Origin: Muribaculum sp.
GTDB lineage: Bacteria > Bacteroidota > Bacteroidia > Bacteroidales > Muribaculaceae
Length of the DNA stretch: 64,000 nucleotides
Reading direction: 5' to 3'
Assembly: GCA_009775095.1 (NCBI GenBank)
Contig: VSOZ01000004.1
Location: forward strand, 1-64,000
The position numbers and the translations under genes are program-made. Shown here one piece after another: positions 52,415 to 60,270 of the stretch. Each line of letters opens with the position of its first letter. The stretch's first letter is position 1. Below the pieces are notes generated by a model, which made no database searches, was not told where the DNA came from, and worked only from the letters and a program-made list of their open reading frames with translations.

Positions 52415-55400
52415 TTAGAATTTCAGAGTGGCACCCACGTTATAAGTGCGATTCACGGGATAGTTGTAGAACAAGATGCCTGCATCGCGGTTGTTGTTTG
52501 AACCGCCGGTGCGTCCGGGACGTTCGGGGTCCATGTCATCCATCTTGGAGAATGTCAGCAGATTGTATGCGTTGAAGTAAACGCGGAGGTCCTTTATACC
52601 CACGGCTTTGAGCCATTTTGCGGGAAGAGTGTAGCCCACCTCGAGAGTCTTCAGACGCAGATAAGACATATCATGGATGCCGGTAGTACCGGTATTGAAG
52701 CTATGGCCTGTAGCGGGGAAGCGCCCCTTTATCCATTGGGTGTTGGGGTTCCACGGGTCATCTGTGACGTTGACCGTATGCCAGCGGTTGGTGTAGCGGG
52801 TAAGCGAAGCACCGCCGTTGAACGGACCTACTTCGGTAAACACTTCGTCGTAAGAACAGTATACATTGGCCACACCCTGCCATGTGGTGGCGAGGTCAAT
52901 ACCCTTCCATGAGGCACCGAAAGTGAAACCGTAGTTGAATACCGGCAGGTTGTAGGTAGCCACGGGGTGACGGTCATTGTCGTCGATCACGCCGTCCTCG
53001 TTCCAGTCTTCATACCAGTAGTCGCCGGGGAGAGTCTGCTGGCCGAAGCCGCCACCCAATGTAGGATGATAGCGTATGTCGATATAGTTGCCGAAACGTC
53101 CGCCCTCTTCGTAGGCAAACCAAATGTCTTTGTTACGACCCGATACATCATTGCGATACCAGTAGTCCATAGAGTTGGAGGCGTCGCCGGCCATGAAATA
53201 ATCCCAACGGTTCTTGGTAGCGGAGATCTGCGCGGTCACCCAATAGTTGACACCAGCCACTGTATTGCGGTGGCTGAGGCTGAACTCATAACCGAAGGTC
53301 TTGTCGGAGTTGATGTTTTCCTGCGGCATAGACACACCCACATGTCCGGGGATGACAGCCGCACTGGTAGCGAACAAACCACTGCGTTTGCGCTCAAACA
53401 ATTCAAACGTACCCGACAGTTTCGACCCCCAGAGGTCAAAGTCGACACCGGCATTGTAGGTCTCGGCCGTATACCAAGTAAGGTTGGGGTTGGGAACGCC
53501 TGTCGGCGACACACCGCCAATGAGCTCACCGTTCATAATCCATCCGAGTTTGCGCTGATTGAGTTCGTAACCGACCACGGTGGGAGGATAAGTGCCGCAA
53601 CCGCTGTCATCACCCATCTTACCATAAGAAGCACGTATCTTCAAGTTGCTCAACACGGGCGACAGGGGCTGCATGAAAGACTCTTCGCTGACGCGCCATC
53701 CGGCCGATACAGCGGGGAAGAAGCCCCAGCGCGCTCCTCCGGGGAAGCTCGACGAACCGTCCTCGCGGAACGAGAAGTCCACCATATACTTACCGCGGAA
53801 GTCATAACCGATGCGGCCTACGAATGCACGGCGGCTCTTGTCCCATATGCTGGGGGCTCCGGTCTCCTGACCCGAGGTCTCGCCGTATATAAGGTATTCG
53901 CCGTCAAGAAGCATGTTGCGCTTTGCATAGAAGCTGTCGTAGTCATTGTACTGCTCCTCGTAGAGAGCCATAGCCGACACGTTGTGGTCGCCGAAACGGT
54001 GTGCGTAGTTGAGCGACAGCTGCAGAACGGTACCGTAGCTCGGATATGTAGTACGCTGAAGGAAAGCATCGGGGTTACGGTCAAAGGTCACCAGAGAACC
54101 GTCGGCGTTCTGACGGTAAAGCTGATATGCACGCTTGTAGCGGGTATCGTTGGTGCTGTAGTAGTCGTAGCTGTAGAATGCCTTGGCATTGAGGCCCTCG
54201 ACCCACGGTATGTCATACTGGAGCGTAAGCGCGCCGTTGAAGTTGTAGTGGCGCTCGCGGTTATAACCGGTATAGGCTGCATTGGTTGTAGCCACGGGAT
54301 TTTCGGTATTGCTGCCGAGTTCCGAGTCATAGGCGGGCAGATTATGGTCGCCGTTCACCCATGCTTCAGCAGTGGAAGGATAGGTCCATGCCATCTTATA
54401 GACGGTCCACATGTCGGTAGCCGGCTGATTCTTCTCATCCATGTAACCGCTCAGCTGCACGACAGCCTTGAGGTCTTTAGTTATCTGTGCGTCGACATTG
54501 CTGCGGAAGTTCCAGCGGTTATAGTTGAGCGATCCGCTACGGAACGAGCCTTCCTGCTCCAAGTAACCGAGGTTGAAGAAGTACTGGATGCGATCCGATC
54601 CGCCGTTCATGCTCACATTGTACTGCTGCTGCGGCGCGTTGTTGCGGAAAAGTTCGTCAGACCAATTGGTGCTCTTCTTGCGGCCGGAGCTGTACTCGAG
54701 CATCTGCTCCCAAGTATAGCGCACGGGAGCTTTCACGAAGTAGTTGCCGCCAAAGTTGTTGTTAAGCTGCTTTTCGTTCATGAGCAACATGTGGGTTGCT
54801 GCGTCGGCGGTCGACGGAGTATAAAGGAAGTTCTGCCAACCGTAGTTGAACGAGAATGTTATGTCAAACTTGCCCTGCTGGCTCACACCGCGTTTGGTGG
54901 TCACGAGGAGCACACCGTTGGCGGCACGCACACCGTATATAGAAGCGGCGGCATCCTTAAGAACGGATACGGACTCGATTTCGTTGGGGTCCATGCGGGA
55001 GAAGTAGCCCTTGTCGCGAGGTATACCGTCGACAACAAACAGAGGCTCACCCATACCGCGCACGTCGATGGCGTTGTCAAACTCACCCGGCTGCGAGCTG
55101 CGCTGCGATATACGCACACCCGGTATCTTACCGGAAAGCATGTTGACAACGTTCTCGTTCTTTGTCACGGATATCTCTTTATTTGACACCTGCGACACGG
55201 CACCGGTAAGAGTAGCCTTGCGCTGAGTACCGTAACCCACCACGACCACTTCGTCGAGGTTCTGGGTGTCGTTTTCAAGTGCCACGGTTATGTCGGTCTT
55301 GGCTGCCGACACCTCGACGGGCTTGAAGCCGATATAAGTTATGGCTATCGTCTCTTTGGGTGATGCCTCGATCGAGAAGTTACCGTCAAGGTCGGTAGCT

Positions 55401-55594
55401 ACCACGCGGGTCGTGCCTTTGACTTTAACTGTGGCTCCGATGACCGGCTCGTTGTCGGGGTCATAGACCGTACCCTTTACGGTGCGTGTCTGCGCGCCGG
55501 CCGACAATGCCGTCAGGAGACAGAAGAGTGCCGCCAACGTGAATTTCCATAACCCGGAGACACTTTTCATTATATTATGTTTATTTGAATTCAT
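52415..55594 (-). CDS. SusC/RagA-family TonB-dependent outer-membrane transporter
   Basis: This is a 1059-residue outer-membrane transporter. The signal peptide ends ALSAGAQ. A carboxypeptidase-regulatory-like domain (TVKGTVYDPDNEPVIGATVKVKGT...DGNFSI) precedes the DEVVVVGYGTQRKATLTGAV sequence that opens the plug, with GVRISQRSSQPGEFDNAIDVRGMGEPLFVVDGIP. The ~800-residue barrel ends NVGATLKF. With SusD it imports an oligosaccharide through the outer membrane using TonB energy. The start may instead be the Met nine codons in (55570), which begins a more typical signal peptide. A large hairpin separates it from the DUF4988 gene upstream. Confidence 0.95.
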   Translation of the reverse strand: MNSNKHNIMKSVSGLWKFTLAALFCLLTALSAGAQTRTVKGTVYDPDNEPVIGATVKVKGTTRVVATDLDGNFSIEASPKETIAITYIGFKPVEVSAAKTDITVALENDTQNLDEVVVVGYGTQRKATLTGAVSQVSNKEISVTKNENVVNMLSGKIPGVRISQRSSQPGEFDNAIDVRGMGEPLFVVDGIPRDKGYFSRMDPNEIESVSVLKDAAASIYGVRAANGVLLVTTKRGVSQQGKFDITFSFNYGWQNFLYTPSTADAATHMLLMNEKQLNNNFGGNYFVKAPVRYTWEQMLEYSSGRKKSTNWSDELFRNNAPQQQYNVSMNGGSDRIQYFFNLGYLEQEGSFRSGSLNYNRWNFRSNVDAQITKDLKAVVQLSGYMDEKNQPATDMWTVYKMAWTYPSTAEAWVNGDHNLPAYDSELGSNTENPVATTNAAYTGYNRERHYNFNGALTLQYDIPWVEGLNAKAFYSYDYYSTNDTRYKRAYQLYRQNADGSLVTFDRNPDAFLQRTTYPSYGTVLQLSLNYAHRFGDHNVSAMALYEEQYNDYDSFYAKRNMLLDGEYLIYGETSGQETGAPSIWDKSRRAFVGRIGYDFRGKYMVDFSFREDGSSSFPGGARWGFFPAVSAGWRVSEESFMQPLSPVLSNLKIRASYGKMGDDSGCGTYPPTVVGYELNQRKLGWIMNGELIGGVSPTGVPNPNLTWYTAETYNAGVDFDLWGSKLSGTFELFERKRSGLFATSAAVIPGHVGVSMPQENINSDKTFGYEFSLSHRNTVAGVNYWVTAQISATKNRWDYFMAGDASNSMDYWYRNDVSGRNKDIWFAYEEGGRFGNYIDIRYHPTLGGGFGQQTLPGDYWYEDWNEDGVIDDNDRHPVATYNLPVFNYGFTFGASWKGIDLATTWQGVANVYCSYDEVFTEVGPFNGGASLTRYTNRWHTVNVTDDPWNPNTQWIKGRFPATGHSFNTGTTGIHDMSYLRLKTLEVGYTLPAKWLKAVGIKDLRVYFNAYNLLTFSKMDDMDPERPGRTGGSNNNRDAGILFYNYPVNRTYNVGATLKF

Positions 55595-55636
55595 GTTTAG
55601 ATTTTCTTATTTGTGAAAAATCCTGTGTTTTTATGA

Positions 55637-55676
55637 CCGGAGTACGGTCCGGGCGTCGTCACCCGGACCGCTCCGG
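55637..55676 (-). terminator. Large GC-rich hairpin between DUF4988 and SusC-like genes
   Basis: CCGGAG-TA-CGGTCCGGG (55637-55653) pairs with CCCGGACCG-CTCCGG (55662-55676) around an 8-nt loop: 15 bp with a 2-nt bulge. On the minus strand the next bases are TCATAAAAAC, not a T-run, so it is probably an attenuator or processing/stabilising element. Confidence 0.65.
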
Positions 55677-55698
55677 AGAGTTGTGGTTATAGAGTGAA

Positions 55699-57426
55699 TT
55701 ACCTTGCGGCGGGGTCAGTGACGCCTTCGTCAAGTGAACGGCGACCGAAGAATAAATAAGCGAAGCAACCGTCGCTGATGGGGAGTTTGCCATAGTCATA
55801 CTCAAACTCAACGCCCATACCTACACGCAGGCCCCAGCCCGGGAACTCGGCGGTAGTCTGGATGTATCCGTCGGGAGTTATTGATATGCCGTACTTGGCC
55901 ATATCCTCGCCCGAGATACCGTCCCATCCGCCGATGATCTCACCATTGCACTCGCCACCGGCGATTTTCTTCATCTCGTCTTCAGCCATGCCCCAGTTAC
56001 GGCGATTGGAAGAGACTACAGAGGTCTGCATATTGAACCACTTGATACCGGCAGAGTGCTTGCAGAACTTGGCAGCATCCTCATCGAGAACAAAGTTCTT
56101 GCCTACTACCGACACTATGTCATTGCTGTAATTATTGAGCTTTTCAACAAATTTCCAAGCATCGCCGTGGCCGATAGCCAATTGTCCGGTAATCATAATT
56201 TCGGCAAGCGACAGCTTATTCTCACCTTTGTGGAGATGCATAGGATCGCCCTCGGCATGGGCGTCACCATTCATTTTGGCCACACCATACTCCATATGCT
56301 GGCTCTGGAGTTCGCCAAACTTGATATCCTTGCCTGCAAACGGATCCTCAATGGTAACATAAGTCTTGGCGATAGTAACCTCATCCTTTACAACATCTAC
56401 GCGGAAACCGCTGACCTCTGCATCGGCACGAGCGCCTGAAACTGCGAATGTGGTACCCGGACGCTCTGTAAAGTCAAACTTACCGGTGGTCTTGTCAAGT
56501 GAAGCGGCGAGCATGTCGCGTTTTTCGGCGGCCATGCTGTTGGGCTGTTTCGAAGCCGATGCTACACGGTACTCAACCCCTGCAGGAGCATTTTCAAACA
56601 ATTGAGAGAAATTCACCTCACCGTTAGACAGGGCCAACGGCTCAACATCTACAGTATAGGTCTCGCCGTCGGCAAGTTTCTGACCGCCCTTTACGGTAAT
56701 GCTGGCGTCGATAGCCTCGCTGCTGAACGAGAAGTCACCGGCTACTGCTATGGTAAAGTAGTTTGAGCCGATAACCGTACCGCGATACTTCATCTGCACG
56801 GCAGCGGCATGCTTCTGACCGGCAAGGTCACCGTTTATACATATTACGGTAAGGTTGACCATGCCGTCCTTAAGCTCGGCGGCGCTTACCTTGAAGTTCT
56901 CCTCTCCCATGACGCGCGACTTGAGTTCGTGTGACTCGGCGATGGTAAACTCCGCACCATCGATATTGTCGAGAGCGGGACGTGCGAGAAACTGCACCAC
57001 GGCTCCTGTAGCATCGGCTATGTGCACCTCACCGTCGGCATACTCGGGGCTATATATCAGTGAATTCACTGCCGAGCCGAGAGGCAACGTATAGGGAGTG
57101 CCGTTGATGGTGATGATAGCCTCAGAATCGGTAATGGTAACGGTGACGTCGCTACCGCCTCCGGCACCACCTGTGCCGGGCTTGATGGTTATAACCTGAC
57201 CGTCGCTGAGTGTCAATACATATGTGCCGTTATCCTCGGCTACATTGGTAATACTTGCTCCTACAGTGAGCGCCTTGTTTATCTGGGCCTGAAGATCGGC
57301 AAGAGCGGTCTCAAGAACCGAGAGTCGGGTGTCGTAATCATCGTCGTCATCACAAGAGGTAAACATACCTGCTGAAACGGCAAGAACGGCTCCGCAGAGC
57401 AACATGTGTCTAAACTTTCTATTCAT
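55699..57426 (-). CDS. DUF4988-type surface lipoprotein
   Basis: This is a 575-residue lipoprotein (FTSC, Cys25, followed by a Asp-rich run). A short coiled coil (TRLSVLETALADLQAQINKAL, ~30-50) precedes a strand repeat (YVLTLSDGQVITIKPGTGG, then ITDSEAIITINGTPYTLPLG), the DUF4988 layout found in PUL surface glycan-binding proteins. The remainder is beta-rich and unassigned. The start at 57426 begins a normal lipoprotein signal; an alternative at 57471/57474 has a GGAGG 10 nt upstream but adds 15-16 residues before the signal. It sits before SusC rather than after SusD and is separated from SusC by a strong hairpin. Confidence 0.65.
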   Translation of the reverse strand: MNRKFRHMLLCGAVLAVSAGMFTSCDDDDDYDTRLSVLETALADLQAQINKALTVGASITNVAEDNGTYVLTLSDGQVITIKPGTGGAGGGSDVTVTITDSEAIITINGTPYTLPLGSAVNSLIYSPEYADGEVHIADATGAVVQFLARPALDNIDGAEFTIAESHELKSRVMGEENFKVSAAELKDGMVNLTVICINGDLAGQKHAAAVQMKYRGTVIGSNYFTIAVAGDFSFSSEAIDASITVKGGQKLADGETYTVDVEPLALSNGEVNFSQLFENAPAGVEYRVASASKQPNSMAAEKRDMLAASLDKTTGKFDFTERPGTTFAVSGARADAEVSGFRVDVVKDEVTIAKTYVTIEDPFAGKDIKFGELQSQHMEYGVAKMNGDAHAEGDPMHLHKGENKLSLAEIMITGQLAIGHGDAWKFVEKLNNYSNDIVSVVGKNFVLDEDAAKFCKHSAGIKWFNMQTSVVSSNRRNWGMAEDEMKKIAGGECNGEIIGGWDGISGEDMAKYGISITPDGYIQTTAEFPGWGLRVGMGVEFEYDYGKLPISDGCFAYLFFGRRSLDEGVTDPAAR

Positions 57427-57521
57427 GTGAAAAATTGGTTTAAGGGAGTAAGACAGATTGAAGTCATCCATCACCTGTTGTCCTCCAAGTTATTAAATTA
57501 GGTTATTAAATGTTTTTTCGG

Positions 57522-57529
57522 CAAAGTAA
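57522..57529 (-). promoter_or_regulatory. Probable -7 box before the DUF4988/SusC unit
   Basis: On the minus strand TTACTTTG is one base off TAnnTTTG. It lies ~95 nt before the preferred ATG and ~45 nt before the alternative start, and there is no other candidate in this 213-nt gap. Confidence 0.35.
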
Positions 57530-57639
57530 GGATCTGTTAATAAATAAAAACTTAAAATAACCTTATTCAAACCGATTTTCTGCAATTTTCTTAGGGCTTT
57601 AACAACCCTTTTAACATTAAATCGGCCTATAGGCATTAA

Positions 57640-59976
57640 TTAATCCTTAAAAACATGCACAGAGTGTCGACCGTCATACTTTATCACACGGCCGACGGCG
57701 TCATCGTCAAGACCGTGGCCTGACGCATCGTCTACTACAACGACCCGGAAACGGCGTTTGCGCAGCATGCCGTCATAGCCGCCTTCACGATCAGCCACGG
57801 TAAGAGTACGATTGGCGTCATTCCAGACAAACCGTATTATCGAATACCGGCCTTTTTCGTAGTTATAATTGTCGCCCTCGTCTTCATACAACGCAAACTC
57901 GGCATCGGCACCGGGATAGATGCGTATCGTCAGGTCATCCCACGGCTTTTCGGCGGCATACTGTACGTCGGGCCCCACGGGTATTATACTGCCCGCCTTT
58001 ATATAAAGAGGTATCATGTCAACGGGAGCATCGGCCACTATGCGGCTGCCGCCTTCATAACTGCGACCGGTCCAGAAGTCAAACCATGAATTACCCTCGG
58101 GCAAATATACTTTACGACCGTTGCCGGGAGTCACTACGGGAGCCACAAGCACCGAGCGTCCGAAAAGAAACTGGTCGTCGACCGCTACCGCATGACGGTC
58201 GGCGGCATAGTCGGCATACAGCGGGCGCATAAGGCTCGCCCCGGCAGAAGTCACGTGCCAAGCGGTACTATATATATAAGGTATAAAACGGTAGCGCATC
58301 CTTATGGCCTTGGCCTGTGCGTCAAATATTTCATCACCCGGAGCGCCGAAGTTGAAAATCTCGCGCGGACAGTTAGTACCGTGGGAGCGCATCATGCCGG
58401 TAAAGGCGGCAAACTGCATCCAGCGGGTATACAACTTGCGGTAATCGGGATTGGCAAGCGGGTTGTCGGGATAATCGCCGCGTGTATAAAAACCGCCTAT
58501 GTCGGAATTCCAATATGGTATGCCGCATAACGAGAAGTTCAGCGCCGCCGGTATCTGACGGCGAAGCGTGGTCCATGAAGCCTCGACGTCGCCCGACCAT
58601 GACTGTGCGCCGTAGCGCTGCTGACCGGCAAAAGCCGAACGGGTAAGGATGAATACACGCTTGCCCTTGTAGTCCTTGCGATGACTGTCATAGACTCCGC
58701 CCACGCTTACAAGCGGATAGGCGTTGCACATCCGGCGGAAGGTTCCGCACCCCGTCTCGTAGTCATAATCCTCCTCCTTTATAGGGCTGTGCTCCGGCTC
58801 TGTGGCGTCAAGCCACCATCCGTCCATGCCTATCTTCACCATATTATTCTTTATATAGCTCCAGTAGATGTCGCGGGCACGACCGTCAAAGGGGTTGTAG
58901 ACGCGGGTACCGAAATCCTGCGGAAATGTCTTGTGGTTCATAAGCTTGCCTTCGGACTCCAGCTTTTTGAAGATGGACGTATTCGGACCGAACGACGGCC
59001 ATATCGATATGACGGCATGGGCATTTAGGGCGTGCACCTCGTCCATCATGCGCTTGGGATCCGGGAAAAGCGGATTGAGAAATTCCACGGCATTCCAGTA
59101 GTGATGATCCTCACCCCAGTACTGCCAGTCCTGAACGATGCCGTCGAGGGGTACTCCCAGACTGCGGTAGCGCTTCACCACGTCGACAAGCTCGTCCTGA
59201 CTGCGGTAACGCTCGCGCGACTGGCTGAAGCCGAAACTCCATAACGGATACATCGGCGCGTGGCCGGTAAGGTCGCGCCACTGCGCTATCACACCGTCGG
59301 CCGAGCCTCCGTATATAAAATAGTAGTCTATCAGATCGCCTGCGCGCGAGTCAAACGTCATGCCGCCGGCGTTGTCAGTGAAGTCGGTAGGCGAATAATT
59401 GTCCCAAAACAGAGCGTAACCCTTTGGCGACTGCACCATCGGTATGGCTATCTCCATGTTTTCCTGACGCAGGTGCTGGGCGCTGTTTCGCTGGTTCCAC
59501 AAGCCGTGACGATGCTGTCCGAGACCGAATATCGGCTCGTCGGCATCGAGCACAAAGGTCTGCGCCACGCGGTAAGCGCTCCTTCCGTGGTCATCGACAG
59601 GTACAAAACGCGAAGAGCCGCTCTTCTCCTCAAGGAGTCGGCTGCCGTCGGGCCGCTGAAAAACTATCCGGTCGGCGTCAGGCTCATACCGCAGCGTCAG
59701 CTCATCCGTCGACAGTGTCAACACATCATCTTCGGCCTTGACTTTGAAATCGACCTTTTCGGGAGCGGCGATTACCGACAGTGACTGCTTGTCGGGACGT
59801 GTCGCGGCGGGAAAACGCTGCACCCGCACCACCGAGGGCGCATACCACTCGACCGCTATATCCGTGTCGCCTGACTTAATGAGCGCTCCATGCTCATCAG
59901 GAGTATAATCGACTCCGGCCATAACCGGAGAAATGCCTGTGACGGCAATAATAAATGATGACAATAAATTTTTCAT
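57640..59976 (-). CDS. GH31 exported alpha-glycosidase
   Basis: This is a 778-residue exported enzyme (signal peptide 1-20). An N-terminal beta-sandwich (VEWYAPSVVRVQRF; PIFGLGQHRHGLWNQR) precedes the (alpha/beta)8 barrel: FGFSQSRERYRSQDELVDVVKRY, VPLDGIVQDWQYWG, nucleophile Asp390 in WWLDATEPE and acid/base Asp463 in SWSGDVEASW. GIPYWNSDIGGFY is the GH31 signature, and C-terminal beta domains follow. GDNYNYEKGRYSII is typical of GH31 alpha-xylosidase/alpha-glucosidase-like enzymes; alpha-xylosidase would fit a hemicellulose PUL but is not proven. It has its own promoter and is divergent from the membrane regulator. Confidence 0.9.
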   Translation of the reverse strand: MKNLLSSFIIAVTGISPVMAGVDYTPDEHGALIKSGDTDIAVEWYAPSVVRVQRFPAATRPDKQSLSVIAAPEKVDFKVKAEDDVLTLSTDELTLRYEPDADRIVFQRPDGSRLLEEKSGSSRFVPVDDHGRSAYRVAQTFVLDADEPIFGLGQHRHGLWNQRNSAQHLRQENMEIAIPMVQSPKGYALFWDNYSPTDFTDNAGGMTFDSRAGDLIDYYFIYGGSADGVIAQWRDLTGHAPMYPLWSFGFSQSRERYRSQDELVDVVKRYRSLGVPLDGIVQDWQYWGEDHHYWNAVEFLNPLFPDPKRMMDEVHALNAHAVISIWPSFGPNTSIFKKLESEGKLMNHKTFPQDFGTRVYNPFDGRARDIYWSYIKNNMVKIGMDGWWLDATEPEHSPIKEEDYDYETGCGTFRRMCNAYPLVSVGGVYDSHRKDYKGKRVFILTRSAFAGQQRYGAQSWSGDVEASWTTLRRQIPAALNFSLCGIPYWNSDIGGFYTRGDYPDNPLANPDYRKLYTRWMQFAAFTGMMRSHGTNCPREIFNFGAPGDEIFDAQAKAIRMRYRFIPYIYSTAWHVTSAGASLMRPLYADYAADRHAVAVDDQFLFGRSVLVAPVVTPGNGRKVYLPEGNSWFDFWTGRSYEGGSRIVADAPVDMIPLYIKAGSIIPVGPDVQYAAEKPWDDLTIRIYPGADAEFALYEDEGDNYNYEKGRYSIIRFVWNDANRTLTVADREGGYDGMLRKRRFRVVVVDDASGHGLDDDAVGRVIKYDGRHSVHVFKD

Positions 59977-60024
59977 AATGTGATGATTGGAAAGTCAATA
60001 GAGCCCGGACGGCCCGTTTCGAAA

Positions 60025-60032
60025 CAAAATTA
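60025..60032 (-). promoter_or_regulatory. -7 box of the GH31 gene
   Basis: On the minus strand TAATTTTG matches TAnnTTTG, with a leader of ~40 nt to the ATG at 59976. Confidence 0.5.
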
Positions 60033-60137
60033 TCGGTTTTTCATTAAAAATAAATTAACCATAACTTAATATGATATTTTCGGTATGAAATCGCAGCTTT
60101 TTATTATGTAAATTTTTCCCTATTCCACAAAAAGCAT

Positions 60138-60145
60138 TAACTTTG
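60138..60145 (+). promoter_or_regulatory. -7 box of the membrane regulator gene
   Basis: TAACTTTG matches TAnnTTTG. It gives a ~120-nt leader to the ATG at 60271, unusually long. Translation could begin at 60181 instead, but that would put a basic 30-residue leader before the signal peptide. The divergent gap 59977-60137 has no other clear feature. Confidence 0.5.
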
Positions 60146-60270
60146 CCTCTACATCAAGGGGATATTTTTCAATGCCATGAATGGTTTATCCCCGGCTCGA
60201 CCGGAAAAACTTCCGTGCAAAAACAGATAGGCTCTTAAATCAACTATATATTACCCAAGAGTACAAAAAA

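Noticed and set aside
52967..55186. 739-codon open frame on the + strand, antisense to the SusC-like gene
   Set aside because: It lies wholly inside a well-supported SusC gene, its translation is low-complexity and Val/His-rich without domains, and such long antisense frames arise from GC-rich codon bias.
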